From assembly GCA_965222015.1 (NCBI GenBank), contig CBDCTL010000024.1, forward strand, positions 1,116,001 to 1,180,000: a DNA stretch of 64,000 nucleotides. The letters are read 5' to 3'. Positions 27,373 through 35,090 of this stretch are shown here, piece after piece. Positions within the stretch are counted from its first letter, which is position 1, and every line of letters starts with the position of its first letter. The DNA comes from JANQPX01 sp965222015 (GTDB lineage Bacteria > Pseudomonadota > Alphaproteobacteria > Geminicoccales > Geminicoccaceae). Under the pieces are notes generated by a model, which was given only the letters and a program-made list of their open reading frames with translations, searched no databases and was not told where the DNA came from. Position numbers and translations under genes: made by a program.

Positions 27373-27987
27373 ATGGCGGAAATCGGCTACCATCCCACGG
27401 TCAGTTTCACCCGGATGAAGGACGGAACGGCCGAAGACTACGAATTGCTGGAGATGCTGGAAGAGACCTTCGCAGCCGGCACCGCCGGGCGCGTTCTCGA
27501 ACATCTCGGCCGTCTCGAACATTCCTTCGCCGGTTACAAGGTCAGCAGGCTCGGCCACTCCCTGCAGACCGCGACCCGCGCCGAACGGGACGGCGCCGAT
27601 CTGGACTGGATCGTCACCGCCCTGCTCCACGACATCGGCGACGACCTCGCCCCGTTCAACCACGACAGCATCGCGGCCGCGGTGATCAAGCCCTATGTGC
27701 GCGAGGAGTGCGCCTGGGTGTGCGAGCATCACGGCATTTTCCAGATGGTCTATTACGCCCATTTTCAGGGCGGCGATCCGAACATTCGCGACCGCTATCG
27801 GGACCATCCCTACTATCGGGCGGCGGTCGATTTCTGCGAACGCTGGGATCAGGCGTCCTTCGACCCGGCCTATGACACGCTCTCGCTCGATCACTTCGCG
27901 CCGATGGTGCACGAGCTGTTTTCACGCGAGCCCTGGGACGCCACCCACCTCCGCCTGGGCGAAAGCGTGCCGTTGTTCTCGGCCTGA
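27373..27987 (+). CDS. HD-domain phosphohydrolase-like protein
   Basis: 204 residues. LGHSLQTATRAERDGADLDW supplies the first His, WIVTALLHDIGDDLAPFNH the HD pair (about residues 80-98), VCEHHGIFQMVYY later His residues and DTLSLDHFAPMVHELF the last Asp: the pattern of a metal-dependent HD phosphohydrolase. It resembles proteins annotated as phosphonate- or inositol-oxygenase-like HD proteins, and substrate is unknown. ATG at 27373 was chosen because similarity starts there (an upstream in-frame start at 27214 adds 53 unsupported residues). Confidence 0.82.
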   Translation: MAEIGYHPTVSFTRMKDGTAEDYELLEMLEETFAAGTAGRVLEHLGRLEHSFAGYKVSRLGHSLQTATRAERDGADLDWIVTALLHDIGDDLAPFNHDSIAAAVIKPYVREECAWVCEHHGIFQMVYYAHFQGGDPNIRDRYRDHPYYRAAVDFCERWDQASFDPAYDTLSLDHFAPMVHELFSREPWDATHLRLGESVPLFSA

Positions 27988-28094
27988 CGGATCCACAGGC
28001 GCCGGAATCCCTTGATCTCGGCTCCGGCCTTGACCACATGCACGCTCCGGCCCATCAAGGGTCGATCGGACGGTGCGTTTCGGGTGCGAGGGTG

Positions 28095-28646
28095 ATGACG
28101 GAGAGCTGGCACGGCACGACGATCCTGTCGGTGCGCAAGGACAACCAGGTGGTGATCGCCGGCGACGGTCAGGTCAGCCTGCAGAACATGGTTTTGAAAC
28201 CCAGTGCGAAGAAGGTCCGGCGCGTGGGCAAGGGCGACATCGTCGCCGGTTTCGCCGGCAGCACGGCCGATGCCTTCACCCTGCTGGAGCGCCTCGAGAC
28301 CAAGCTCGAGCGCCATCCCGGCCAGCTCATGCGCGCGGCCGTGGAACTCGCCAAGGACTGGCGGACCGACCGCTATCTCCGGCGTCTCGAAGCGATGATG
28401 GCGGTGGCGAATGCCGAAATCTCGCTTCTCCTCACCGGCAATGGCGACGTTCTCGAACCCGACGACGGTTTGATCGGCATCGGCTCCGGTGGTGCCTATG
28501 CGCTGGCCGCGGCGCGCGCGCTGGTCGACGTCGACGGCCTCGGCGCCGAGGACATCGCGAGAAAAGCCATGGCGATCGCCGCCGACATCTGCGTCTTCAC
28601 CAACAGCCATCTGACCATCGAGGTCATCGACCTCCCGAACGACTGA
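28095..28646 (+). CDS. hslV: HslV, peptidase subunit of HslUV protease
   Basis: Proteolytic ring of the ATP-dependent HslUV (ClpQY) protease. 183 residues; the catalytic Thr lies in HGTTILSVRK after a short propeptide-like N-terminus. GDGQVSL, AGFAGSTADAFTLLERLE, AVELAKDWRTDRYLRRLEA and IGSGGAYALAAARAL are family hallmarks. Slightly unusual: the usual LGNTVMK loop reads LQNMVLKP, but the catalytic-site Lys is kept. Start at MTESWHG; 19 further upstream residues are not needed. Followed by hslU after 7 bases. Confidence 0.95.
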   Translation: MTESWHGTTILSVRKDNQVVIAGDGQVSLQNMVLKPSAKKVRRVGKGDIVAGFAGSTADAFTLLERLETKLERHPGQLMRAAVELAKDWRTDRYLRRLEAMMAVANAEISLLLTGNGDVLEPDDGLIGIGSGGAYALAAARALVDVDGLGAEDIARKAMAIAADICVFTNSHLTIEVIDLPND

Positions 28647-28653
28647 GCCTTCC

Positions 28654-29964
28654 ATGACCGCACTCACGCCCCGCGAAATCGTCTCCGAGCTCGACCGCTT
28701 CATCGTCGGGCAGAAGGACGCCAAGCGCGCCGTGGCCATCGCGCTGCGCAATCGCTGGCGGCGCCAGCAGCTGGACGAGGCGCTGCGCGAGGAGGTGCAG
28801 CCCAAGAACATCCTGACCATCGGACCGACCGGCTGCGGCAAGACCGAGATCGCGAGGCGCCTCGCCAAGCTCGCCCAGGCGCCGTTCATCAAGGTCGAGG
28901 CGACCAAGTTCACCGAGGTCGGCTATGTCGGCCGGGACGTGGAATCGATCATCCGCGATCTGGTCGAGGTGGCGCTCACCATGACCCGCGAGCGCCTGGC
29001 CAAGGAGGTCACGGCGCAGGCCGAGCTCAATGCCGAGGACCGGGTGATCGACGCCCTGGTCGGCGCAAGTGCCAGCCGGGAGACTCGGGAAAAGTTCCGG
29101 CGCCTGCTGCGCGAAGGCGCGCTCGCCGAAAAGGAAGTCGAGATCGAGGTGATGGAGCGGGCCGGCGGCTCCATGCCGACCTTCGACATCCCCGGCATGC
29201 CCGGCGCCCAGATGGGCATGCTCAATCTCTCCGACATGTTCGGCAAGGCGTTCGGCCAGCAGACCAAAAAGAAGAAGATGAAGGTCGCCGACAGCTACGC
29301 CGTTCTGATCGAGGAAGAGTCGGAAAAGCTGCTCGACCAGGAGCAGGTCAAGCGCGAGGCGATCCAGTCGGTGGAGCAGGACGGCATCGTCTTCCTCGAC
29401 GAGATCGACAAGATTTCCGCGCGCGAGGATCGCGGCGGCGCCGACGTTTCTCGTGAAGGCGTGCAGCGGGATCTTCTGCCGCTGATCGAAGGCACGTCGG
29501 TCACCACCAAGCACGGCGCGATCAGGACCGAGCATATTCTCTTTATCGCATCGGGCGCCTTCCACCAGAGCAAGCCCGCCGACCTCCTGCCCGAGCTGCA
29601 GGGCCGCCTCCCGATCCGGGTCGAGCTGGATGCGCTGACCCAGGGCGATCTCGCCCGCATCCTGGTGGAGCCCGAAGCCAGCCTGATCAAGCAATATACC
29701 GCGCTGCTCGCCACCGAGGGCGTCGTCATCGACTTCACCGGGGACGGCATCAAGGAGATCGCGCGGCTCGCGAGCGAGATCAACGAGAAGGTCGAGAACA
29801 TCGGTGCAAGACGTCTGCATACGGTGATGGAGCGCCTGGTCGAGGATATCAGCTTCGAGGCCACCGACCGCGACGGCGAAACCGTCACCGTCGATCCGGC
29901 TTACGTGCGCGAAAAGGTCGGCCAGCTGGTCGAGGGCGCGGATCTCTCGAAGTTTATTCTCTGA
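28654..29964 (+). CDS. hslU: HslU, ATPase subunit of HslUV protease
   Basis: AAA+ unfoldase that feeds HslV. 436 residues: N-terminal TPREIVSELDRFIVGQKDAK, Walker A GPTGCGKTE (about 57-65), the pore motif GYVGRDVES, an I-domain rich in Glu/Arg/Lys (about 110-240), Walker B IVFLDEIDK, and sensor-2 IGARRLHTVMER. It ends with the conserved LSKFIL tail, which docks into HslV. Length is normal. Co-transcribed with hslV. Confidence 0.97.
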   Translation: MTALTPREIVSELDRFIVGQKDAKRAVAIALRNRWRRQQLDEALREEVQPKNILTIGPTGCGKTEIARRLAKLAQAPFIKVEATKFTEVGYVGRDVESIIRDLVEVALTMTRERLAKEVTAQAELNAEDRVIDALVGASASRETREKFRRLLREGALAEKEVEIEVMERAGGSMPTFDIPGMPGAQMGMLNLSDMFGKAFGQQTKKKKMKVADSYAVLIEEESEKLLDQEQVKREAIQSVEQDGIVFLDEIDKISAREDRGGADVSREGVQRDLLPLIEGTSVTTKHGAIRTEHILFIASGAFHQSKPADLLPELQGRLPIRVELDALTQGDLARILVEPEASLIKQYTALLATEGVVIDFTGDGIKEIARLASEINEKVENIGARRLHTVMERLVEDISFEATDRDGETVTVDPAYVREKVGQLVEGADLSKFIL

Positions 29965-30022
29965 CCGGACCGTCGGTTGGCGCGTCCTGGATTTGGCTTT
30001 TTTTCGTACAGTAAAGTGACCT

Positions 30023-30095
30023 CGATAATGCCGATTATCGCGTGAAAAAGCGGAATGCATGGGTTCTAAGACCCATAACGGGGATTTTTCGTTAT
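30023..30095. repeat. Cluster of three perfect inverted repeats
   Basis: Within 73 bases there are CGATAAT-gccg-ATTATCG (30023-30040), ATGGGT-tctaag-ACCCAT (30059-30076) and ATAACG-gggattttt-CGTTAT (30075-30095). They lie in AT-richer DNA between hslU and a low-GC gene, about 115 bases before it. Possible roles are operators, a leader RNA structure or remains of a mobile element's end. Confidence 0.5.
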
Positions 30096-30210
30096 CTGAA
30101 TTTATCGAACGCCGTGCTCCTCGGACGCGCGAGGAAGAGGCTGGATGTTCCTTGCCGTTATTGGCATGATTGGCATGATCCAGGCCGTCTGATCTCTTTC
30201 GAGAGTTGAA

Positions 30211-30714
30211 ATGTCAGAAGGCATACTAAACCTTCTCGCTGAGAACAAAGAGTGGCTGTTTGGGGGTGTCGGTGTTTTTGCCCTTGGGGCAATCGGCACA
30301 TTCATCGCTTGGATATTCAAACGCCGCAAAGCCAGAGAAGCCGAACGAAGAAGCCTGCAACGCGATGCAGCCAGGACGGTACAAAAACTGACCTCTGAAG
30401 CAAATCAGGTCAGCGCAATAGGATCAGACCTAAAGATCGCGTACCAGACCCTTTTTGCATTTTCTGCCGGCACCAACAGTGGCGCTTCGATATACTATCC
30501 TAAAAAGGTGGATGAGAAGCTGGCAACAATTCAGCAGATAATAGATAAAATTGATGGCGCAAACAGCAACGCATTGTCTTCGGACGAAATTTCAGATGTT
30601 ATTGCTAGGCATGACGGTAATATTGCGGAAACATTATCAATAAAAGAACAGCTACTGCGCGAACTAGATGATATAAGGGGGCAGGTAGCCGAGCGTCGGC
30701 AGAAACGACTATGA
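30211..30714 (+). CDS. Small membrane-anchored coiled-coil protein, low GC
   Basis: 167 residues. One N-terminal membrane helix (about 16-36) preceded by LLAENKEWLFGGVGV and followed by the positive KRRKAREAERR stretch, then soluble helical segments, the last (about 120-165) coiled-coil-like and Glu/Arg rich. Codon use is clearly AT-richer than all neighbours (many AAA, ATA, TTA codons), suggesting recent transfer. An N-terminal anchor of the type ENKEWLF-S/G-G-I/V-GV recurs, as I recall, in accessory and some defence-linked proteins; here it lacks an enzymatic domain. Function unknown. Confidence 0.7.
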   Translation: MSEGILNLLAENKEWLFGGVGVFALGAIGTFIAWIFKRRKAREAERRSLQRDAARTVQKLTSEANQVSAIGSDLKIAYQTLFAFSAGTNSGASIYYPKKVDEKLATIQQIIDKIDGANSNALSSDEISDVIARHDGNIAETLSIKEQLLRELDDIRGQVAERRQKRL

Positions 30715-30796
30715 CGTGCTGTTTGGCGCACAACTTGCCATAACCGATCTTCTCGGACTTCTTCGTTGCTGCAGCAAGTCGGCTGATAAAAGCGGT

Positions 30797-30821
30797 GCAG
30801 CCCGGCGAAACGCCGGGCTGC
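30797..30821. terminator. Perfect 11-bp hairpin between convergent genes
   Basis: GCAGCCCGGCG-AAA-CGCCGGGCTGC, exact over 11 base pairs with a 3-base loop. It lies between the end of the low-GC gene (30714) and the end of icd (30868) and should stop transcription from either side. No T-run. Confidence 0.55.
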
Positions 30822-30867
30822 AAAGCAACGTCCGTCCCGTCTTTCAAGGACAAGCGATCTCGTTCCG

Positions 30868-32082
30868 TCAGCCCATCGCCTTCTTAAGATTTCCTGCAAC
30901 TGCTTCCAAGAAGCCTTCCGTCGTCAGCCATTGCTGGTCCGGGCCGATCAGGAGCGCCAGATCCTTGGTCATCTCGCCGCCTTCTACGGTGGCGACGCAG
31001 GTTTCCTCCAGGGTCTTCGCGAAGTTTTCGACCTCGGGCGTGCCGTCGATCCTGGCGCGGTAGGTGAGGCCGCGGGTCCAGGCGAAGATCGAGGCGATCG
31101 AGTTGGTCGAGGTCTCCTGGCCCTGCTGGTGCTGGCGGTAGTGGCGGGTGACCGTGCCGTGGGCGGCTTCGGCCTCCACGGTCTTGCCGTCCGGCGTCAT
31201 CAGCACCGAGGTCATGAGCCCCAGGGAACCGAAGCCCTGGGCGACGGTGTCGCTCTGCACGTCGCCGTCATAGTTCTTGCAGGCCCAGACGAAACCGCCG
31301 TTCCACTTCATCGCCGCGGCGACCATGTCGTCGATCAGCCGATGCTCGTACCCGATTTTTTTCGACTCGAATTTTTCTTTGAACTCCTCGTCGAACACCT
31401 CCTGAAAGAGGTCCTTGAAGCGGCCGTCATAGGCTTTGAGGATGGTGTTCTTGGTGGAGAGATAGACCGAATAGCCGCGCATCAGCCCGTAGTTCAGCGA
31501 TGCGCGCGCAAAATCGCGAATCGAGCTGTCGAGATTGTACATGCCGAGCGCCACGCCGCCGTCCGGGAACCTGTAGACCTCGAACTCCTGAGCTTCCGAG
31601 CCGTCCTCCGGCGTGAAGGTCATGGTCAGCGTGCCGGGGCCGGGCACCTTGAAGTCGGTCGCGCGGTACTGATCGCCGAACGCATGACGACCGATGACGA
31701 TCGGCTGGGTCCAGCCGGGCACCAGGCGCGGCACGTTCTTGCAGATGATCGGTTCCCGAAACACCGTGCCGCCCAGGATGTTGCGGATGGTGCCGTTGGG
31801 CGAGCGCCACATCTTCTTGAGGCCGAACTCCTCGACCCGCGCCTCGTCCGGCGTGATGGTCGCGCATTTCACGCCGACATTGTGCTCTTTGATCGCATTG
31901 GCCGCGTCGATCGTGATCCGGTCGTCGGTCTCGTCGCGCTTCTGCACGGAGAGATCGTAGTAAAGCGTCTCAAGGTCCAGATAGGGAAAGATCAGACGAT
32001 CCTTGATCATCTGCCAGATGATGCGGGTCATCTCGTCGCCGTCGATTTCGACGATCGGGTTCTCGACCTTGATTTTCGCCAT
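30868..32082 (-). CDS. icd: NADP-dependent isocitrate dehydrogenase (eukaryote-like type)
   Basis: TCA-cycle enzyme converting isocitrate to 2-oxoglutarate with NADP. 404 residues, the homodimeric type common in alphaproteobacteria. MAKIKVENPIVEIDGDEMTR at the N-terminus, KKMWRSPNGTIRNILGGTVF for substrate binding (Ser/Asn/Arg), YDGDVQSDTVAQGFGSLGLM with the metal-binding Asp residues, and EAEAAHGTVTRHYR with NSIASIFAWTRGL. Start at MAKIKVENP (32082). The last about 10 residues are Lys-rich, as usual. Single gene, converging on the insert to its left. Confidence 0.97.
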   Translation of the reverse strand: MAKIKVENPIVEIDGDEMTRIIWQMIKDRLIFPYLDLETLYYDLSVQKRDETDDRITIDAANAIKEHNVGVKCATITPDEARVEEFGLKKMWRSPNGTIRNILGGTVFREPIICKNVPRLVPGWTQPIVIGRHAFGDQYRATDFKVPGPGTLTMTFTPEDGSEAQEFEVYRFPDGGVALGMYNLDSSIRDFARASLNYGLMRGYSVYLSTKNTILKAYDGRFKDLFQEVFDEEFKEKFESKKIGYEHRLIDDMVAAAMKWNGGFVWACKNYDGDVQSDTVAQGFGSLGLMTSVLMTPDGKTVEAEAAHGTVTRHYRQHQQGQETSTNSIASIFAWTRGLTYRARIDGTPEVENFAKTLEETCVATVEGGEMTKDLALLIGPDQQWLTTEGFLEAVAGNLKKAMG

Positions 32083-32217
32083 CGGCCTCATCCTCGCGCC
32101 ATGAAACTGCCACGATATCTAGACGATCTTTCCCCGGATTGGCCAGCGGCGCCAATGCCGCACGGCGGGCCGGGTGTCGCCTTTTCTCCATGGCAGGCGA
32201 ATTATCGTTGAAAAGAA

Positions 32218-32232
32218 TTAACCAATAGTTGA
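32218..32232. promoter_or_regulatory. Near-CtrA box before lipoprotein gene
   Basis: TTAA-CCAATAG-TTGA, one mismatch from TTAA-N7-TTAA, 41 bases before the ATG of the lipoprotein gene. Suggestive only. Confidence 0.3.
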
Positions 32233-32272
32233 TATTTCTGATCTATATTCGCGTGATGGGAAAGAAAGCGAC

Positions 32273-33871
32273 ATGATCTCGCTGCTTCGCACCTGCACCG
32301 GCGTGCTGATCCTGTCGGTGACGCTTCCGGCTTGTCAGCAGCTCGGCCCGACGACGAACTCGGCCGAGACCGATGGACAGACTGCGGCGGCGCCGATCGA
32401 GGTCGCGGCGACGTCCGATGGCCCGGATTGGAGCCGGACCGACGATTGTCTGGGCAAGCTCGGGCTACTCCATGGCGCGCTGAACCGAGGGCAGATCGCG
32501 GACCTGGAGGCCACGCCGTTCGTCCTCATCGACGATCGTTCCACGGCACGCCAGGCACCCTGGTCCATGCTGCCGGGTGCCATCGATCCTGAAGACGGCG
32601 CCCGGATGGCGGCGTCCGAAGCGCGCTGCGTCATCCGCGTCGGCGAGGCGATCGATCGGCGGAGCGAACATCGCGTTCTCGGGCGCGAACAGGTCCGCTC
32701 ACGCTACAAGAGCGGCACGCGCAGCGAAAAGAACCCGGCCTACGATGTCGCCAAGGCGCGGCTTCGCCAGGCTGAGAAGGCAGCCAAGCCCGGCAAATCG
32801 TCGATCATCAAGGTCGGTGATCCCCTGATCGATCTGGTCGGCACGCTGGTCGGCGGCGCCCTCACCGGATTCGGCCAGTGGGGTGCCGGCGACCAGCTGG
32901 AGGAGGCCCTGGACACGCTGATGGCGACACCGGCATCGATCGAGCGGCCAACCTACAAGAGCTACCATTTCGAACAGACCCGACTGCGTGCGAAGCGCGA
33001 GGCGACCCTGCCCGCCATTCTGACCGATCGCCGGCTGCAGCGGAGCTGGAAGACGACGATCAGACGCCGTCAGGTGCAGGACCTGCTCGTGACCGAGGGG
33101 CTGGACCCGCAGGACGAGCACTATGCCCGCCATCGGGCGGAAAAACTGACCGAGGACGGCCTGCGCCGATGGCTCGCCGAGCCACCGGATCTGCCGCTTG
33201 GCGATCTGGTGGCTGCCCTGCTCGACCGGCCCGAGGCCGCATCCTTCGACCGTCTCGCCATGGAGCGGGGCGATCGACTGCGAGATGCTGCCGGAGTCCT
33301 GCCGGACGACATGTCGCTGGACGCCGCCATCATGCCGCCGCGGTCACGAACGTCGGCGACGACGCTGGCCTCGCCGGCGGTCGATTCCGATCCCGTTACC
33401 GATCACGGCTCGACCAGCCGGGTCGAGGTCATCGGCGAGGCGGGACGTGCGGATGCGGTCTATGTCGCGCCCCATTTTATCCTGAGCCCGAGCGACGTCG
33501 TCGCCGGACGAGGGCTGGTCGACGTTCGGAGCACGCACGGCAGCCTGGCGCTCGGACTGGTCGCCGTGGTCGACGAAGGGCTGGGTCTGGCACTCATCCA
33601 GGTGCCTTCGAAAGGAGAGCCGCTTCCGATCGGCAGCGGCGGCAGGGTTGCGGCCGCATACGCGATGGAGTCCGCCGGCGCAAAAGGGGGGGAAACGGGC
33701 AGGAGCGGCCCGATCGTCGAACGCGGGCGGATTGCAGGCTTCAAAATGGCGATCGGACCCGACATCGATTCCGACAGCATCCGTGCCTTCCTGGATCGCC
33801 AGCGTCACCTCCTGCCGACCGGCATCGGCCAGGAAGCGGCCACTGCCTCGGAGACCCGAGCTCGCTTCTAA
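32273..33871 (+). CDS. Lipoprotein with degenerate trypsin-like domain
   Basis: 532 residues. Signal peptide with lipobox LPAC (Cys21). A long helical, charged middle (about 90-300) of unknown fold includes a glycine-rich hydrophobic stretch (LIDLVGTLVGGALTGFG) that may be membrane-associated. From about residue 390 there is a chymotrypsin-like beta-barrel pattern, but the positions where proteases have AHVV and DLALL read SDVV and GLALI, so the catalytic His and Asp are gone; GRSGPIVERGRIAGF may retain the Ser loop. Likely a non-enzymatic binding domain. A GGGAAAGAAAG ribosome site supports the start. Stops overlap the opposite gene by 4 bases. Confidence 0.75.
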   Translation: MISLLRTCTGVLILSVTLPACQQLGPTTNSAETDGQTAAAPIEVAATSDGPDWSRTDDCLGKLGLLHGALNRGQIADLEATPFVLIDDRSTARQAPWSMLPGAIDPEDGARMAASEARCVIRVGEAIDRRSEHRVLGREQVRSRYKSGTRSEKNPAYDVAKARLRQAEKAAKPGKSSIIKVGDPLIDLVGTLVGGALTGFGQWGAGDQLEEALDTLMATPASIERPTYKSYHFEQTRLRAKREATLPAILTDRRLQRSWKTTIRRRQVQDLLVTEGLDPQDEHYARHRAEKLTEDGLRRWLAEPPDLPLGDLVAALLDRPEAASFDRLAMERGDRLRDAAGVLPDDMSLDAAIMPPRSRTSATTLASPAVDSDPVTDHGSTSRVEVIGEAGRADAVYVAPHFILSPSDVVAGRGLVDVRSTHGSLALGLVAVVDEGLGLALIQVPSKGEPLPIGSGGRVAAAYAMESAGAKGGETGRSGPIVERGRIAGFKMAIGPDIDSDSIRAFLDRQRHLLPTGIGQEAATASETRARF

Positions 33872-34872
33872 CCGCCGGTGAACTGCGGCTCGATGTTCAA
33901 GGCCTCGATGAATTCGCGCACCCGGCTGTTCAGCGAGTCGGCGTAGTGGTCGAGATTGCGCAAGATGCCTTCCTTGCGCGTTTCGATGTCCCGGTCCACC
34001 GCCTCCCAGTCAGCGATCCGGCTCCTGCCTTCGGTCAGCACCTCTTCAAGCTGCTGCCCCGAGCGTACCGTCTGGGTCTTCAGCGCCTCGAGCTGTGCGT
34101 GAAGGATGGCGAGTGTCTTCGTGCCGTCGTCGAGCGTGCGACGGTGGTCGTCGATGGTTTCGATCAGCGGCGGCGCCTTGTCGTCGAGGCCTGCGACATC
34201 TTCCGAAACCCGCTCCAGCGTCGTGCGGTTCTCCACAAGCCCGGCCGCAATCTCACCCAGGCCTTCGGTCAGCACCGGTAGCTGGTGGTCGAAGGCGACA
34301 AGCGCCTGGCTCATTTCGCTGAGACCGCTATCGATGTCGATGGCGCGCTGGCGGAAAGACTCCAGCATCATGCCGAGATCGTCGGTCTGGTCGGAAAGGC
34401 GACGCTCGATGTCGTCGATCGCGGAATCGCGAACGCTCAGGAGCTGGCTCTGAGCCTCCGTAATGGTGTTTTCGAGCTCGCCATCACGCGCCAGCAGATC
34501 GCGTCTTGCACGATCGATCTCCGCCTTCAGCTCGTCGGCGGCCGCCATGCGGGGCGCAAGATCGGTCTGAATGGTCGTGACCGTCTTCGCGAGCTCGGTC
34601 GCGTAGGGCCGGAGCTCGTCCTCGACTTTCTGTTTCAGCTGGCTGCCGTAATACAGGCTCGATCCAGCCCATCCGGCCACGAAAAGAAGGATGGCCAGAC
34701 CAGCGAGGGCCGCGATATGGCGAATGTCGACGTCGCCGCTCCGGTCCATCAGGATCATGCCGCCCGCACGCCGGGCGATCGGGCGTCGGTGGGCGGGCGG
34801 CTCCGACAGGCGGGCGTCGACCGCGGTGATCAGCCGGTGCAGCTCCCCTTCGAGCTTCCTCATGCGACCCAT
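33868..34872 (-). CDS. Membrane-anchored coiled-coil protein
   Basis: 334 residues from MGRMRKLEGELHRL. A basic cytoplasmic N-terminus (about 1-50), one membrane helix (about 52-74, ALAGLAILLFVAGWAG), then a roughly 250-residue alpha-helical region with heptads (VEDELRPYATELAKTVTTIQ; LTEGLGEIAAGLVENRTTLE) typical of long coiled coils, resembling the non-signalling part of chemoreceptor-like or apolipoprotein-like proteins. No HAMP, signalling or enzymatic domain. Start uncertain: upstream GTG/ATG codons exist to 34962. Its stop overlaps that of the opposite lipoprotein gene. Function unknown. Confidence 0.7.
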   Translation of the reverse strand: MGRMRKLEGELHRLITAVDARLSEPPAHRRPIARRAGGMILMDRSGDVDIRHIAALAGLAILLFVAGWAGSSLYYGSQLKQKVEDELRPYATELAKTVTTIQTDLAPRMAAADELKAEIDRARRDLLARDGELENTITEAQSQLLSVRDSAIDDIERRLSDQTDDLGMMLESFRQRAIDIDSGLSEMSQALVAFDHQLPVLTEGLGEIAAGLVENRTTLERVSEDVAGLDDKAPPLIETIDDHRRTLDDGTKTLAILHAQLEALKTQTVRSGQQLEEVLTEGRSRIADWEAVDRDIETRKEGILRNLDHYADSLNSRVREFIEALNIEPQFTGG

Positions 34873-35090
34873 GTCATCATCATGGGTCCGATCGATATCG
34901 CTCACGACCGCCGACCTCCCGCTTCGCGCCGGAGAATGGACTCCACGCCGGGCGGATGCCATTCATCAATTCATGGATGTACAAATATGATGCAAAAGCG
35001 CGCTAAACGCAACCAATTCTGCAACCTTAAATATATAAAACTTTCCAGAACAATTCTTGTCAGGGATGATCCCCGGGAGGTGGCGTCGGA

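Noticed and set aside
28654..30000. T-run (29997-30004) after hslU as an intrinsic terminator
   Set aside because: No convincing stem precedes the T-run; best pairing is about four base pairs.
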